Shown: positions 1 to 7,101 of the stretch, piece by piece | How the letters are laid out: each line of letters starts with the position of its first letter | Position numbering within the stretch: the first letter of the stretch is position 1 | NCBI GenBank assembly: GCA_041743835.1 | Contig: JBGTLW010000219.1 | Coordinates: forward strand, 1 to 9,194 | From: JBGTLW01 sp041743835 | GTDB taxonomy: Bacteria; Planctomycetota; Phycisphaerae; Phycisphaerales; Phycisphaeraceae | Length of the DNA stretch: 9,194 nt | Direction of reading: 5' to 3' | Translations under genes and position numbers: made by a program | The notes under the pieces: model-generated | The model's input: only the letters and a program-made list of their open reading frames with translations | Database searches by the model: none | Told to the model about the DNA's origin: nothing

Positions 1-221
1 CGCTTGGCCGGTGCGGGTGTCGGTGGGGATCGACGCGTCGTTGCGGCGTGGGACGGGTGCGGCGCTGGGGCGCGCGGCGTGATGGGGGGTGTGGATTGGG
101 GGGCGGTGATGTGGCGGGATTTGGGGGAAGGGAGCCCGGCCCGGTGGGCCGGCGCTAAACGGGGGGTGGGGGGACGTGGGGCGATGACGGCGGGGGATGG
201 GGCGCGGACGGGTATATGTGT
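1..221. other. G-tract-rich non-coding stretch with no supportable gene
   Basis: The plus strand is very G-rich, with long G runs at 161-166, 168-173, 178-181 and 192-196. The only open frame here (4-225) encodes a Gly/Ala/Arg-rich low-complexity string and looks like an artefact of base composition. The only structure I can define is REP-like copy A at 132-160. The region lies downstream of the minus-strand transposase gene. The G runs could form a quadruplex, but one loop would be about 10 nt, so this is a weak suggestion. Confidence 0.6.
132..160 (+). repeat. REP-like palindrome, copy A (GGAG-type head, GCTAAAC tail)
   Basis: Arms CCGGCCC and GGGCCGG separated by GGT are followed by GCGCTAAAC. 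The element is preceded by GGAG (131-134), one of the two tetranucleotide heads known for REP elements of RAYT systems. It lies 62 bp beyond the RAYT stop and is inverted relative to copy B. A G-rich tail follows, similar to the one after copy C, so copies A and C may belong to a longer repeat unit. Confidence 0.7.
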
Positions 222-248
222 TTAGCGCCGGCCCAACGGGCCGGGCTC
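220..248 (-). repeat. REP-like palindrome, copy B, overlapping the 3' end of the RAYT gene
   Basis: This is the reverse complement of copy A with one substitution in the loop region (GTT instead of GGT). Read on the minus strand it codes for the last residues of the transposase (roughly EPGPLGRR), and the TAA stop at 222-224 is the TAA inside the GCTAAAC tail. Copies A and B face each other about 60 bp apart, which is the arrangement of a REPIN or BIME. Confidence 0.75.
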
Positions 249-833
249 GAACGGGGTAACGAACCCGTAGCGCTGCGGGCGTAGTTTGGCGCGGATGGGA
301 TTCATTTCGACGTAGCGGATCGCGCGGGTGATGTCGGTGTCGGTGTTGAGGTAGACCCGCCAGAAGCCCACGGCCCAGGGCGAGGGGGTTTGGCCACGGG
401 CGTCTTGATGGTGGGCCAGCGGGTGCAGGTTCATATCGGCCAGTTGCCGGGTGGCGGCGCCTTTGAGCAGGTTCTCGACCTGTTCGATCTTGTAGTGGTG
501 ACGGGCGATGACGAGGTGGATGTGATCGGACAAGATGGCGCAGGCGTGGATGCGGTAGCCCGACTTGGCCTGCTGTTGATTGAAGCCTTGCGCTACCGCG
601 CGGGCTTGTTCGCCGCTGAGCACGACTGGCGGGAATGAGAGCGCTTCGCGCGCGGCTGCGGCTCGGGCGTGGTCGAATGGTTTTGCTGCCACGGAGCGTC
701 GGCTGGTGGTTTTGGTTGCGTGGCCGAATACGTAGAGTTCGTATCGCCGGACGAAGTCGGACCACGAGCCGCGCTCGTCGTTGGGTAGCCAGAAGCCGTA
801 GGTGCAGAAGACGATGTGGTAGGCCCGGACCAT
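222..833 (-). CDS. REP-associated tyrosine transposase (RAYT), IS200-like Y1 HUH family
   Basis: This 203-residue protein is a single-strand DNA transposase/nuclease of the Y1_Tnp (HUH) superfamily. The HUH metal-binding motif is visible as His104-Ile-His106 in DHIHLV, and the nucleophilic tyrosine is probably Tyr174 in AIRYVEMNP, a context typical of RAYTs. The N-terminus carries YGFWLPND (residues 12-19), which I associate with planctomycete members of the family. The start at 833 begins MVRAYHIVFC and has no clear ribosome binding site. The gene is bracketed by three REP-like palindromes (132-160, 220-248, 893-920), and the one at its 3' end overlaps the coding sequence and supplies the stop. 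RAYTs are domesticated single-copy enzymes that mobilise or maintain non-autonomous REPs; they have no terminal left and right ends like IS200/IS605, and I see none here. All key residues are present, so it is probably functional. Confidence 0.88.
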   Translation of the reverse strand: MVRAYHIVFCTYGFWLPNDERGSWSDFVRRYELYVFGHATKTTSRRSVAAKPFDHARAAAAREALSFPPVVLSGEQARAVAQGFNQQQAKSGYRIHACAILSDHIHLVIARHHYKIEQVENLLKGAATRQLADMNLHPLAHHQDARGQTPSPWAVGFWRVYLNTDTDITRAIRYVEMNPIRAKLRPQRYGFVTPFEPGPLGRR

Positions 834-892
834 GTGGGGATGGTAGTGGGAGTGTGTTTGGGGTGCGAATTGGAGGGGTGGGGGGTGGGGGA

Positions 893-920
893 GAGCCCGG
901 CCCTGCGGGCCGCGCTAAAC
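893..920 (+). repeat. REP-like palindrome, copy C, between tag and the RAYT gene
   Basis: Arms CGGCCC and GGGCCG with a TGC loop are followed by CGCGCTAAAC, in the same orientation as copy A. It lies 20 bp downstream of the tag stop and 59 bp upstream of the RAYT start, so it could form a 3' hairpin on the tag transcript. There is no T run, so it is not a typical intrinsic terminator. It is preceded by a G-tract (875-891: three runs of 4, 6 and 5 G). Confidence 0.7.
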
Positions 921-940
921 GGGAGGGGCGTGTGGGCGCG

Positions 941-1540
941 TTAAGTGGGCGCGGGGGTGCTGGGGCGGCGGTAGGCGCAGCGGGTTTCGTGGTCGTTGAC
1001 CATGCCCACGGCCTGCATGAAGGCGTAGCAGATGGTTGAGCCGACGAAGTTCATGCCGCGCTTCTTGAGGGCTTTGCTCATCGCGTCGGATTCGGGTGTG
1101 GTGGAGGGGATGTCTTTGAGTGTGCGCACGCGGTTGATGATGGGCTTGCCGCCGACGAAGGACCAGAGGTAGGCGTCGAGGCTGCCGTGCTCCTTCTGGA
1201 TGTCGAGCACCGCGTTGGCGTTTTGCACGGCCGAGGCGACCTTGAGTTTGTTGCGCACGATGCCGGGGTTTTGCAGGAGTTTGGCGATGCGCTTGGCGTC
1301 GTAGCGTGCGACCTTGCGCGGGTCGAAGTGGTCGAACGCGGCGCGGTAGCTCTCGCGTTTGTTGAGGATGGTCTGCCAGCTCAGCCCGGCCTGTGCGCCT
1401 TCGAGGATGAGCATCTCGAAGAGGTGGCGGTCGTCGTGGCTTGGGATGCCCCACTCGGTGTCGTGGTACGCGATCATGGCGGCGCGGCCGGACTCTGGCC
1501 CGAGGGTCGCCCAGGCGCAGCGGTGGGTGGGCTCAGGCAT
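941..1540 (-). CDS. tag: DNA-3-methyladenine glycosylase I
   Basis: This 199-residue cytoplasmic base-excision repair enzyme excises 3-methyladenine from alkylated DNA. The match to the Tag family is strong. The zinc-snap ligands are visible as Cys8, His26, His184 and Cys188 (YHDTEWG near the N-terminus, NDHETRC near the C-terminus). The pocket motif LEGAQAGLSW contains Glu47 and Trp55, equivalent to E. coli Glu38 and Trp46. The Cys8-His26 spacing is five residues longer than in E. coli. I chose the ATG at 1540 because MPEPTHRCAW begins the conserved domain; the open frame runs on to 1660, but that extension lies inside the upstream gene in another frame and looks like non-protein sequence. 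The start overlaps the end of the hydrolase gene by 8 bp, so translational coupling is likely. The gene is last in an apparent three-gene operon. Confidence 0.95.
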   Translation of the reverse strand: MPEPTHRCAWATLGPESGRAAMIAYHDTEWGIPSHDDRHLFEMLILEGAQAGLSWQTILNKRESYRAAFDHFDPRKVARYDAKRIAKLLQNPGIVRNKLKVASAVQNANAVLDIQKEHGSLDAYLWSFVGGKPIINRVRTLKDIPSTTPESDAMSKALKKRGMNFVGSTICYAFMQAVGMVNDHETRCAYRRPSTPAPT

Positions 1541-2651
1541 CGGGGTCTTCCTGCTTGGGCAGCGAGTCGAGCAGGCGCTGGGCCTCGGCTGCCTCGGGGG
1601 TGTCGGGGTGATGAGCGAGGATGTGACGCAGTTCGCGCGCGGCGAGGTCTTGCTTGCCACCGCTTAGGTAGTTCTTCGCAAGTTCCAGCCTGGCCTTCTG
1701 GGGCGAAACGGTGACGCGCGGCGGGGCGGGGGTCGCGTGGTCGCTTGCGTTGGTTGCGGGCTCGGCGGTGTCTGCTGGGGCAGTTCCGGGTGCAGATCGT
1801 TTGGCGAGGAGTGGGGCGTCGAGGGCATCTAGTCCCTTGCCGAACCATGTGGCATCGGGGTAGGTGTGTCCCATGCCGGGCACTTCGAGATAGACGGCGT
1901 GCTCGAACTTTTGTGCGCGGTACAGCTCGAAGTACAGGCGGCACTGATCGCGGTTCTCGTCTTCGCTGCCGGTGAGGATGACCAGGCGCAGGTTCTTGCG
2001 TGCGTGATTGAGCAGCGGGGCGTTTGGTTTTTTGAACGCGCGGTAGTACAGGCCGGGCTGACCCGGTGCCTCGACTTGCTCGTAGAAGTCACACCCCACA
2101 ATGGGCAGCGCGCCGTCGAATACATCGGCCATGCCCACGCCGAGGCGCGAGCTGCTGCGTCCGCCGCCCGATGCGCCAGCGATGTAGATGCGGTCTTCAT
2201 CGAGCGTGTAGCGCCCTCGCATGTTGTGTACCGCATCCAGCGGCAGGCCGAGGCGTTGCCAGATCGCGCGGTCGTTGCCCGCGTTCTGTGCGCCGACCCA
2301 GATGAGCTTGCGTTTGCTGAGTTCATCGATCCAGTCCGGCCGGGGCGTCGCTTCGGCGTTCGGGCTGATCCACACCAGCAGGCCGTGCGGGGTTTGCTCG
2401 TTGTACCCATCGGGCACGACGACGTGGAAGCGTTCATCCGCAAGGGTGTAGTCGGGGTGTTTGTCGGTGAGGCGTTCGTGAAACAGTCGGCCCTGGAGCT
2501 GTGGGCGTGCGCTTTGGCGGGCGCGTTCCTCGAAGGTCACGGTGTAGGTGCCCACTTGATGGGCTTGCGGGGTGTCTGCGGGCTCGGCTTGCTCGGCCAT
2601 GACGCCGACGGCCAAGCACCCCAGCAACGCGATGAGAATCGTTGATCGCAT
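1533..2651 (-). CDS. Secreted alpha/beta-hydrolase (esterase-like) with TPR-like C-terminus
   Basis: This 372-residue protein probably acts outside the cytoplasm. Residues 1-19 form a signal peptide (MRSTILIALLGCLAVGVMA) with a Val-Met-Ala cleavage site; a Leu-Leu-Gly-Cys stretch at 9-12 resembles a lipobox but sits very early. The hydrolase core (about 70-280) has a nucleophile elbow Gly-Ala-Ser-Gly-Gly with Ser161, and a likely catalytic His262 in GMGHTYP; the acid may be Asp231 or Asp235. The fold is closest to esterases of the PHB-depolymerase/feruloyl-esterase type, but the substrate cannot be told. A Pro/Ala/Thr-rich linker (about 286-315) leads to a TPR-like helical pair (about 316-363, AKNYLSGG...ELRHILAHHPD). 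The gene follows the HTH gene after 54 bp and overlaps tag by 8 bp. Confidence 0.8.
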   Translation of the reverse strand: MRSTILIALLGCLAVGVMAEQAEPADTPQAHQVGTYTVTFEERARQSARPQLQGRLFHERLTDKHPDYTLADERFHVVVPDGYNEQTPHGLLVWISPNAEATPRPDWIDELSKRKLIWVGAQNAGNDRAIWQRLGLPLDAVHNMRGRYTLDEDRIYIAGASGGGRSSSRLGVGMADVFDGALPIVGCDFYEQVEAPGQPGLYYRAFKKPNAPLLNHARKNLRLVILTGSEDENRDQCRLYFELYRAQKFEHAVYLEVPGMGHTYPDATWFGKGLDALDAPLLAKRSAPGTAPADTAEPATNASDHATPAPPRVTVSPQKARLELAKNYLSGGKQDLAARELRHILAHHPDTPEAAEAQRLLDSLPKQEDPDA

Positions 2652-2705
2652 GAAACACCAGTGTACCGCTGCGCAGCCGGTGCGCGATGCTTTTGTCTGG
2701 GCGGA

Positions 2706-3203
2706 TTATTCGGCGAGCTTGAGCTTGAGTCTGCGTTTGCGGCGTTGCTCGCTCATCTCGATAAGCACGCGTTGTGTGATGGTGCAGTGGCGGATGACCT
2801 GGTTGAGTTGGCCGATGACCTCGAGCGTCTGGTCCGGGGTCAGGGCGTCATCGCGGCTGGCGATGCGGACCTGCGCGAGGGTTCGGCCGGACTCTTTGAC
2901 CGCCTCGATGGATGCGTCGAGCGCGTCCTCGGCATCGACCCGGCCGTCGCGGTTGATGTCCAGCTCGATCTGTTGATGGGTCGCGGTCCAGTCGGTCCCG
3001 GCCATGAACACGTGGAGCAGCGCCTCTTGCCCCGCGCGGTGGGGCAGGTGCCGCATGAGCAGACGGATCGAATCGAAGTCCGGCTGGCTCTGGCGGGCGA
3101 TCCAGCGATAGACGGTCGAGGTGGAGACCCCGGCCAGCTCGCCGATCTCTCGCGCGGTGGTGATTTTCTGTTCGATCAGTTGGTGCAGGGTTTTGGCAAG
3201 CAT
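2706..3203 (-). CDS. Small helix-turn-helix protein with an EF-hand/dockerin-like calcium loop
   Basis: This 165-residue protein is not one I can name. Residues 14-36 read as a helix-turn-helix (TTAREIGELAGVSTSTVYRW), giving a phage-repressor or MerR-like N-terminal DNA-binding domain. Residues 82-93 form a complete EF-hand loop: Asp82, Asn84, Asp86, Gly87, Val89, Asp90, Asp93, the DxNxDGxVDxxD pattern of dockerins and EF-hands. The C-terminus (153-163) is very basic, QRRKRRLKLK. The start at 3203 is chosen because CGGAG lies 8 nt upstream on the minus strand; the open frame extends to 3293 but that part is Pro-rich and covers the 11-bp repeats. There is no signal peptide, so the protein should be intracellular, which makes the calcium loop unusual. 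It is first in the row with the hydrolase and tag genes and may regulate them. The role is unknown. Confidence 0.75.
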   Translation of the reverse strand: MLAKTLHQLIEQKITTAREIGELAGVSTSTVYRWIARQSQPDFDSIRLLMRHLPHRAGQEALLHVFMAGTDWTATHQQIELDINRDGRVDAEDALDASIEAVKESGRTLAQVRIASRDDALTPDQTLEVIGQLNQVIRHCTITQRVLIEMSEQRRKRRLKLKLAE

Positions 3204-3207
3204 GTGG

Positions 3208-3240
3208 GTGTCTCCGGGGTGTTTCCGGGGTGTCTCCGGC
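3208..3240 (-). promoter_or_regulatory. Three 11-bp tandem repeats covering the ribosome binding site of the HTH gene
   Basis: On the plus strand the unit GTGTCTCCGGG occurs at 3208-3218, again as GTGTTTCCGGG at 3219-3229, and as GTGTCTCCGGC at 3230-3240. On the minus strand each unit carries CCGGA(G/A)ACAC, so Shine-Dalgarno-like GGAG appears in units 1 and 3. Only the unit nearest the ATG is correctly spaced (8 nt). The 11-bp period is one helical turn, which would suit cooperative binding of a regulator, perhaps the HTH protein itself. That role is inference. Confidence 0.5.
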
Positions 3241-3454
3241 AGTAGGGCGATTTGGGCCGGGTTTGCCCCCGGAAATGTTTTCCATGGCCCCAAACATGGG
3301 TCTCACATCACCGTTACAGACGGGCATGTGGGGCAAAAGTTCATGCGAAACCGTTAACAATGTGGCACTAGCATCCTATTTCCGCGTTGCGCCACCTTTT
3401 AAGGCTATTTGGTATATTGCGGCGAAATATTCTTCTTCATCCAGGGTGCACCTC
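3241..3454. promoter_or_regulatory. Divergent intergenic region with possible operator and promoter elements
   Basis: This gap lies between the divergently transcribed HTH gene and the membrane-protein gene and is clearly less GC-rich towards its right half. An inverted repeat ATGTTT/AAACAT (3275-3280 and 3292-3297, 11-nt centre) and a CCGGG/CCCGG hairpin (3257-3261 and 3268-3272) are visible. TATATT at 3413-3418 could be a -10 element for the plus-strand gene, but the nearest -35-like TTGCGC (3387-3392) is 20 bp away, which is too far for a confident call. I see no clear minus-strand promoter. Confidence 0.3.
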
Positions 3455-3886
3455 ATGTCGCAGTATCCGTACGAAGACCAGTGGAGTTCCGCACCGGTGT
3501 CGGCTCCGTCGGTGGTGATGTGGTTCAAGGTCTATGCGGCTGCGATGGCGGTGGTTTATCTGGCGGTCGCAGCGATGGGGGCGTTGTTGCTGATTTACGC
3601 CGAGGACGCGGCTGGCTCCGGTGGGGCAAATTCCACGGGCCCATTCTCAAGCGAGACTGAGATGATCTTCCTGGGTGTGATTTACCTGGCCTTGGGCTTG
3701 GTGCTGGCGGTCGCCTTCGTGCTGCCGTTTATCTTGGGCCGTAGTAAAGGGTCGTGGGTCTATAGCATCGTGCTGATCTGCTTGGGGCTGACCAGTGTCT
3801 GCCTCCTGCCCGCGACGATCCCGCTGCTGCTCTTCTGGATCAAGCCAGAGACCAAGGACTGGTACATCGCAAACCGCAGTGTTTAG
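3455..3886 (+). CDS. Small integral membrane protein of unknown function, three predicted helices
   Basis: This 143-residue protein has a short hydrophilic N-terminus (MSQYPYEDQWSSAP) and then three strongly hydrophobic segments at about 26-48, 68-94 and 101-128, ending in a polar tail PETKDWYIANRSV. The loop at 50-67 is Gly/Ser-rich. I recognise no catalytic motif. The start at 3455 is preferred because an AGGG-like site lies about 8-9 nt upstream and upstream codons of the open frame are not protein-like. The gene is transcribed away from the HTH gene and converges on the beta-galactosidase gene: its TAG stop at 3884-3886 shares bases with the TAA stop of that gene. The topology is like short stress or tellurite-type membrane proteins, but no assignment is justified. 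Confidence 0.75.
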   Translation: MSQYPYEDQWSSAPVSAPSVVMWFKVYAAAMAVVYLAVAAMGALLLIYAEDAAGSGGANSTGPFSSETEMIFLGVIYLALGLVLAVAFVLPFILGRSKGSWVYSIVLICLGLTSVCLLPATIPLLLFWIKPETKDWYIANRSV

Positions 3887-6800
3887 CCAAAGCTCAGAGT
3901 GTACGCCAGCTCATATCGGCCGGGCTTGACCTTATACGCGTCGAGCGTGTCCGGCCCGCAGCTTGCCGTGCCGAGGCCACGCTGCTTCGCATCCAGGCAA
4001 AGCGTCACCTCGGGGCGTGGCCTAAGGTCGGTGGTGTGGTACGCGTCAGTGAGGTCGGCGGGCGTGTAATGGCTTGCCGAGAAGCTCAAGAGCGCCGGGC
4101 CTGTGACGTGCAGCGAAGCGTCTTTCTGCTTCTTGCCCTTGGCCTTGCGCTCTGAGGAAAGCGCGAACCAGCGCACATCGACCTTGTTGCCGTGCTCCTG
4201 CGGGAGGATGTAGGGCACGTACTGCTCGGCGACGGTCTGCTTGTACAGGCCGATCGGCGTGCCGGCCTTGCGGTCGATGTACGACTCACCCGGGCCCCGG
4301 CCAAACCAGGCGAGGTCCGTCAGCCCCGGCGCGACCGTCATCAGCACCCCGATGCGCGGGAGGTCCGGCAGGGTCTTGTCGATGTCGAAGGTGTTGCGGC
4401 AAGCGACCGAGCCATCCGCCGTGACGGTGTACACGTGCCGGTGCGTGATGCCGTGGGTCGTGAGCTTTCCTTCGGCCTTGCCTTCGACTTTGCCGCGCGC
4501 TGCCCAGCGCTGCTCGATGGTGATCTCCACCGCGCCGCCGGCCGTCTGCTTGACGCTTGTGACGGGCTTGCCGGGCTTAAGCTTATCGACACCCGCGTTG
4601 CACCAGCGCCCCAGCTGCTTCCACATCGCGGACCACTGGTCGGGCTTGCCCTTCACGCCGTCGTTACTCAGCGGGCCACGCCACGCATTAAGCTGCGGGC
4701 CTTGCACGATGACGGGCACACCGGCGAGCGATACTTCCGCGATCCGGCCGGCGCGCTTGTCGAGGGTGACTTCGAGCTGGTTCGCGGCACAGGTGACCGT
4801 GGCCTCGCGGGCGGTTTCATGCAGGGTGACTTCGCCGAGCGTGGGTTTCGCAGCGGCGCGTGGCTTGAGCTTGGCCGACAGGGCGAACTGTTCCCATGCG
4901 ACGATGTGGCCCTTGTCGCACCACGTGGTCTTCGCGGCCGCGCGGGCGCGGATCATCACCAGCGCTTCACCCGGCGGCAGCTTCGCAAGGTTGTAGCCCA
5001 GCGTCACGGCCTTGGATTTCTGGGGCTTCACCGCGCCGACGCTCAGCGGGCCCCGGGCAACGGATCGACCATCGACCTGCACGTCCCACTCGAACGCAAG
5101 CCACGCAAGGTCGGTGAAGTAGTTCTTGTTGGTGATCGTCACCCGGCCGCGCTTCAGGTCGCCCGCCCGGAAGCCGACGGGTTGCTGGAGCTTGTGGCAC
5201 TCGGCCATGGCGGGGTGGGGCTGGCGGTCCGGGCCGACCAACCCGTCGCAGACAAACTCCGCATCGTGGATGTCTTCGCCGAAGTCGCCGCCGTAGGCCC
5301 AGTATTCCCGGCCATCGTCCGTCACCTGCTTGATGCCGTGATCGACCCACTCCCAGATGAACCCGCCCTGCAGGCCGTGGTGATTCTCGAACGCCTCCCA
5401 GTACTCCTTCAGGCAGCCGTTGGAGTTGCCCATGGCGTGGCTGTACTCGCAGAGGATGAGCGGGCGGTGGTCGGTTGTCGTTTTCGCCCAATGGATGATC
5501 TGCTCGATGCCGGTGTACATCGGCGGGACCAGGTCCGACGCGCGGAGGCCGCCGGGCCTGTCCGCCGACGTGCCCTGGAACCAGCCCGCCTTGACGGTGC
5601 CCTCGCAGTGCAGCGGGCGCGTGGGGTCGTACGCGCGGATCCAATCCGCCATCACGTTCTGGTTCTCGCCGTAGCCGGACTCGTTGCCCAGCGACCACAG
5701 GATCACGCACGGGTGGTTCTTGGTCCGCAGCACCATGTCGCGCCCACGCTCGAAGAACGACCGCTCCCACCGCGGGTCGCGGCAGAGCGTGCTGTAGTTC
5801 GCGTGCGTCTCGACGTTCGCCTCGTCGATCATGTACAAGCCGTACTCATCGCACAATTCATACCACCGGCGGTCGTTGGGGTAATGGCTGTTGCGCACCG
5901 CATTGAAGTTGTGCTGTTTCATGAGCACGATGTCGCGGACCATCAGCTCTGTGGACAGGGCCTTGCCCGTGGTGTCGTCGTGCTCGTGGCGGTTGACGCC
6001 GCGGATCATCACGGGTTGCCCGTTGATCAGCAGCTCGCGGTTGGCCACGGCGACGGTGCGGAAGCCGACACGCGTGGCGGTCACCTCCAGCGGCTTGCCC
6101 GTCGGCTTCCCCTTCGCATCAGCCTTGTGCAGCGAGACCACCAGCGTGTAAAGGCTCGGCGACTCGGCACTCCACACCTTGACGTTGCGCAGTGCCGCGT
6201 TGAGCTTGAGCGTGTTCGCGTGGTAGGTGAAGTTCTTGTCGAGGTTGCCCGTCAGCGGCTGCTTGAGCGCGGGCTTGCCGTCCGGCCCAAGCAACTCGGC
6301 GGTGATCGCGAACGTGTCCTTCGGCTCACGCACGAAACCCATCTTGATATCGACCTCGAGTTGGCCGTGTGTGTAGCTGTCATCCAGCCCGCCGCGGGCG
6401 AAGACATCGGCGAGGTAGGCCTGATCGGTGCTGTACAGGAACGTTTCACGATAAAGCCCGCCGTGCCACCACTGGTCCTGGTCCTCGATGTAGGACGCGT
6501 CCGACCACTGGATCACGATCGCGGTCACGTGGTTCTCGCCGGGCTTGACGAACGGCGTGATGTCGAACTCCGTGGGCAGGCGGGTGTCCTTCGCCATGCC
6601 GACGAATTGCCCGTTGACATAGACATTAAGCACGCTCTCAGCCCCGCCGAAGTGGATCACCGTCCGCCGACCCTTCCAATCCGCGGGCAGCTTGAACGTC
6701 CGCCGATACACACCCGTCGGGTTGTCATCCGGCACGTGTGGCGGGTTATTCTCGAACGGCATCGGGACGTTGGTGTAGTGCGGGGCCGAGTAGCCGTGCA

Positions 6801-7065
6801 TCGTCCAGTTGCTGGGCACGGGGATGCTGTCCCACTTGGCGTCTTTGGTCTTCGGCGACACAGCGCTTGGGGGCACACTTCCGGGGCGGTCGTACAGCTT
6901 GAACTTCCAGTCGCCATCCAGCGACCGCACCCAGGGCGACTTGCTCTGGTCGCGCGTCCTGGCCTGCGATGCGGTCGCAAACGGATGCAGCGTCGCCCGT
7001 GCGGGCAGCCGGTTGATGTGCGTCAGCTCGGGGAGCTGCCAGTGGGTGGGGAATTGGATCGGCAT
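3883..7065 (-). CDS. lacZ: Beta-galactosidase, glycoside hydrolase family 2 (LacZ type)
   Basis: This 1060-residue enzyme hydrolyses terminal beta-galactosides such as lactose by a retaining mechanism. Domain order: jelly-roll sugar-binding domain about 44-212, immunoglobulin-like domain about 216-336, TIM barrel about 338-640, a further sandwich domain, and the beta-galactosidase small-chain domain about 755-1056. The acid/base is Glu462 (WSLGNESGYG) and the nucleophile Glu540 (LILCEYSHAMGNSNG), equivalent to E. coli Glu461 and Glu537. The magnesium site is conserved as Glu419, His421 and Glu462, and substrate-contact histidines as His360 and His394. Lys-rich inserts at about 858-867 and 972-981 explain part of the extra length over the 1024-residue E. 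coli protein. No signal peptide is seen, so it should be cytoplasmic. The start at 7065 has no clear ribosome binding site. It appears monocistronic; no lac-type regulator or permease is adjacent. The galactoside used in nature is unknown. Confidence 0.95.
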   Translation of the reverse strand: MPIQFPTHWQLPELTHINRLPARATLHPFATASQARTRDQSKSPWVRSLDGDWKFKLYDRPGSVPPSAVSPKTKDAKWDSIPVPSNWTMHGYSAPHYTNVPMPFENNPPHVPDDNPTGVYRRTFKLPADWKGRRTVIHFGGAESVLNVYVNGQFVGMAKDTRLPTEFDITPFVKPGENHVTAIVIQWSDASYIEDQDQWWHGGLYRETFLYSTDQAYLADVFARGGLDDSYTHGQLEVDIKMGFVREPKDTFAITAELLGPDGKPALKQPLTGNLDKNFTYHANTLKLNAALRNVKVWSAESPSLYTLVVSLHKADAKGKPTGKPLEVTATRVGFRTVAVANRELLINGQPVMIRGVNRHEHDDTTGKALSTELMVRDIVLMKQHNFNAVRNSHYPNDRRWYELCDEYGLYMIDEANVETHANYSTLCRDPRWERSFFERGRDMVLRTKNHPCVILWSLGNESGYGENQNVMADWIRAYDPTRPLHCEGTVKAGWFQGTSADRPGGLRASDLVPPMYTGIEQIIHWAKTTTDHRPLILCEYSHAMGNSNGCLKEYWEAFENHHGLQGGFIWEWVDHGIKQVTDDGREYWAYGGDFGEDIHDAEFVCDGLVGPDRQPHPAMAECHKLQQPVGFRAGDLKRGRVTITNKNYFTDLAWLAFEWDVQVDGRSVARGPLSVGAVKPQKSKAVTLGYNLAKLPPGEALVMIRARAAAKTTWCDKGHIVAWEQFALSAKLKPRAAAKPTLGEVTLHETAREATVTCAANQLEVTLDKRAGRIAEVSLAGVPVIVQGPQLNAWRGPLSNDGVKGKPDQWSAMWKQLGRWCNAGVDKLKPGKPVTSVKQTAGGAVEITIEQRWAARGKVEGKAEGKLTTHGITHRHVYTVTADGSVACRNTFDIDKTLPDLPRIGVLMTVAPGLTDLAWFGRGPGESYIDRKAGTPIGLYKQTVAEQYVPYILPQEHGNKVDVRWFALSSERKAKGKKQKDASLHVTGPALLSFSASHYTPADLTDAYHTTDLRPRPEVTLCLDAKQRGLGTASCGPDTLDAYKVKPGRYELAYTLSFG

Positions 7066-7101
7066 GTTCGGGGGTCAAACATTTGGGTTGCGGGACGAAC
7101 G

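Noticed and set aside
4..225. A 73-codon open frame at the left edge
   Set aside because: The product is Gly/Ala/Arg low-complexity and the frame runs through a REP palindrome and G-tracts; no sign of protein selection.
1541..1660. N-terminal extension of tag to an upstream ATG
   Set aside because: The extension lies wholly inside the hydrolase gene in another frame and precedes the conserved Tag N-terminus, which starts at the ATG at 1540.
2615..2651. Lipobox making the hydrolase a lipoprotein
   Set aside because: Leu-Leu-Gly-Cys falls at residues 9-12, leaving too short a hydrophobic stretch before the cysteine; signal peptidase I cleavage after Ala19 is more likely.
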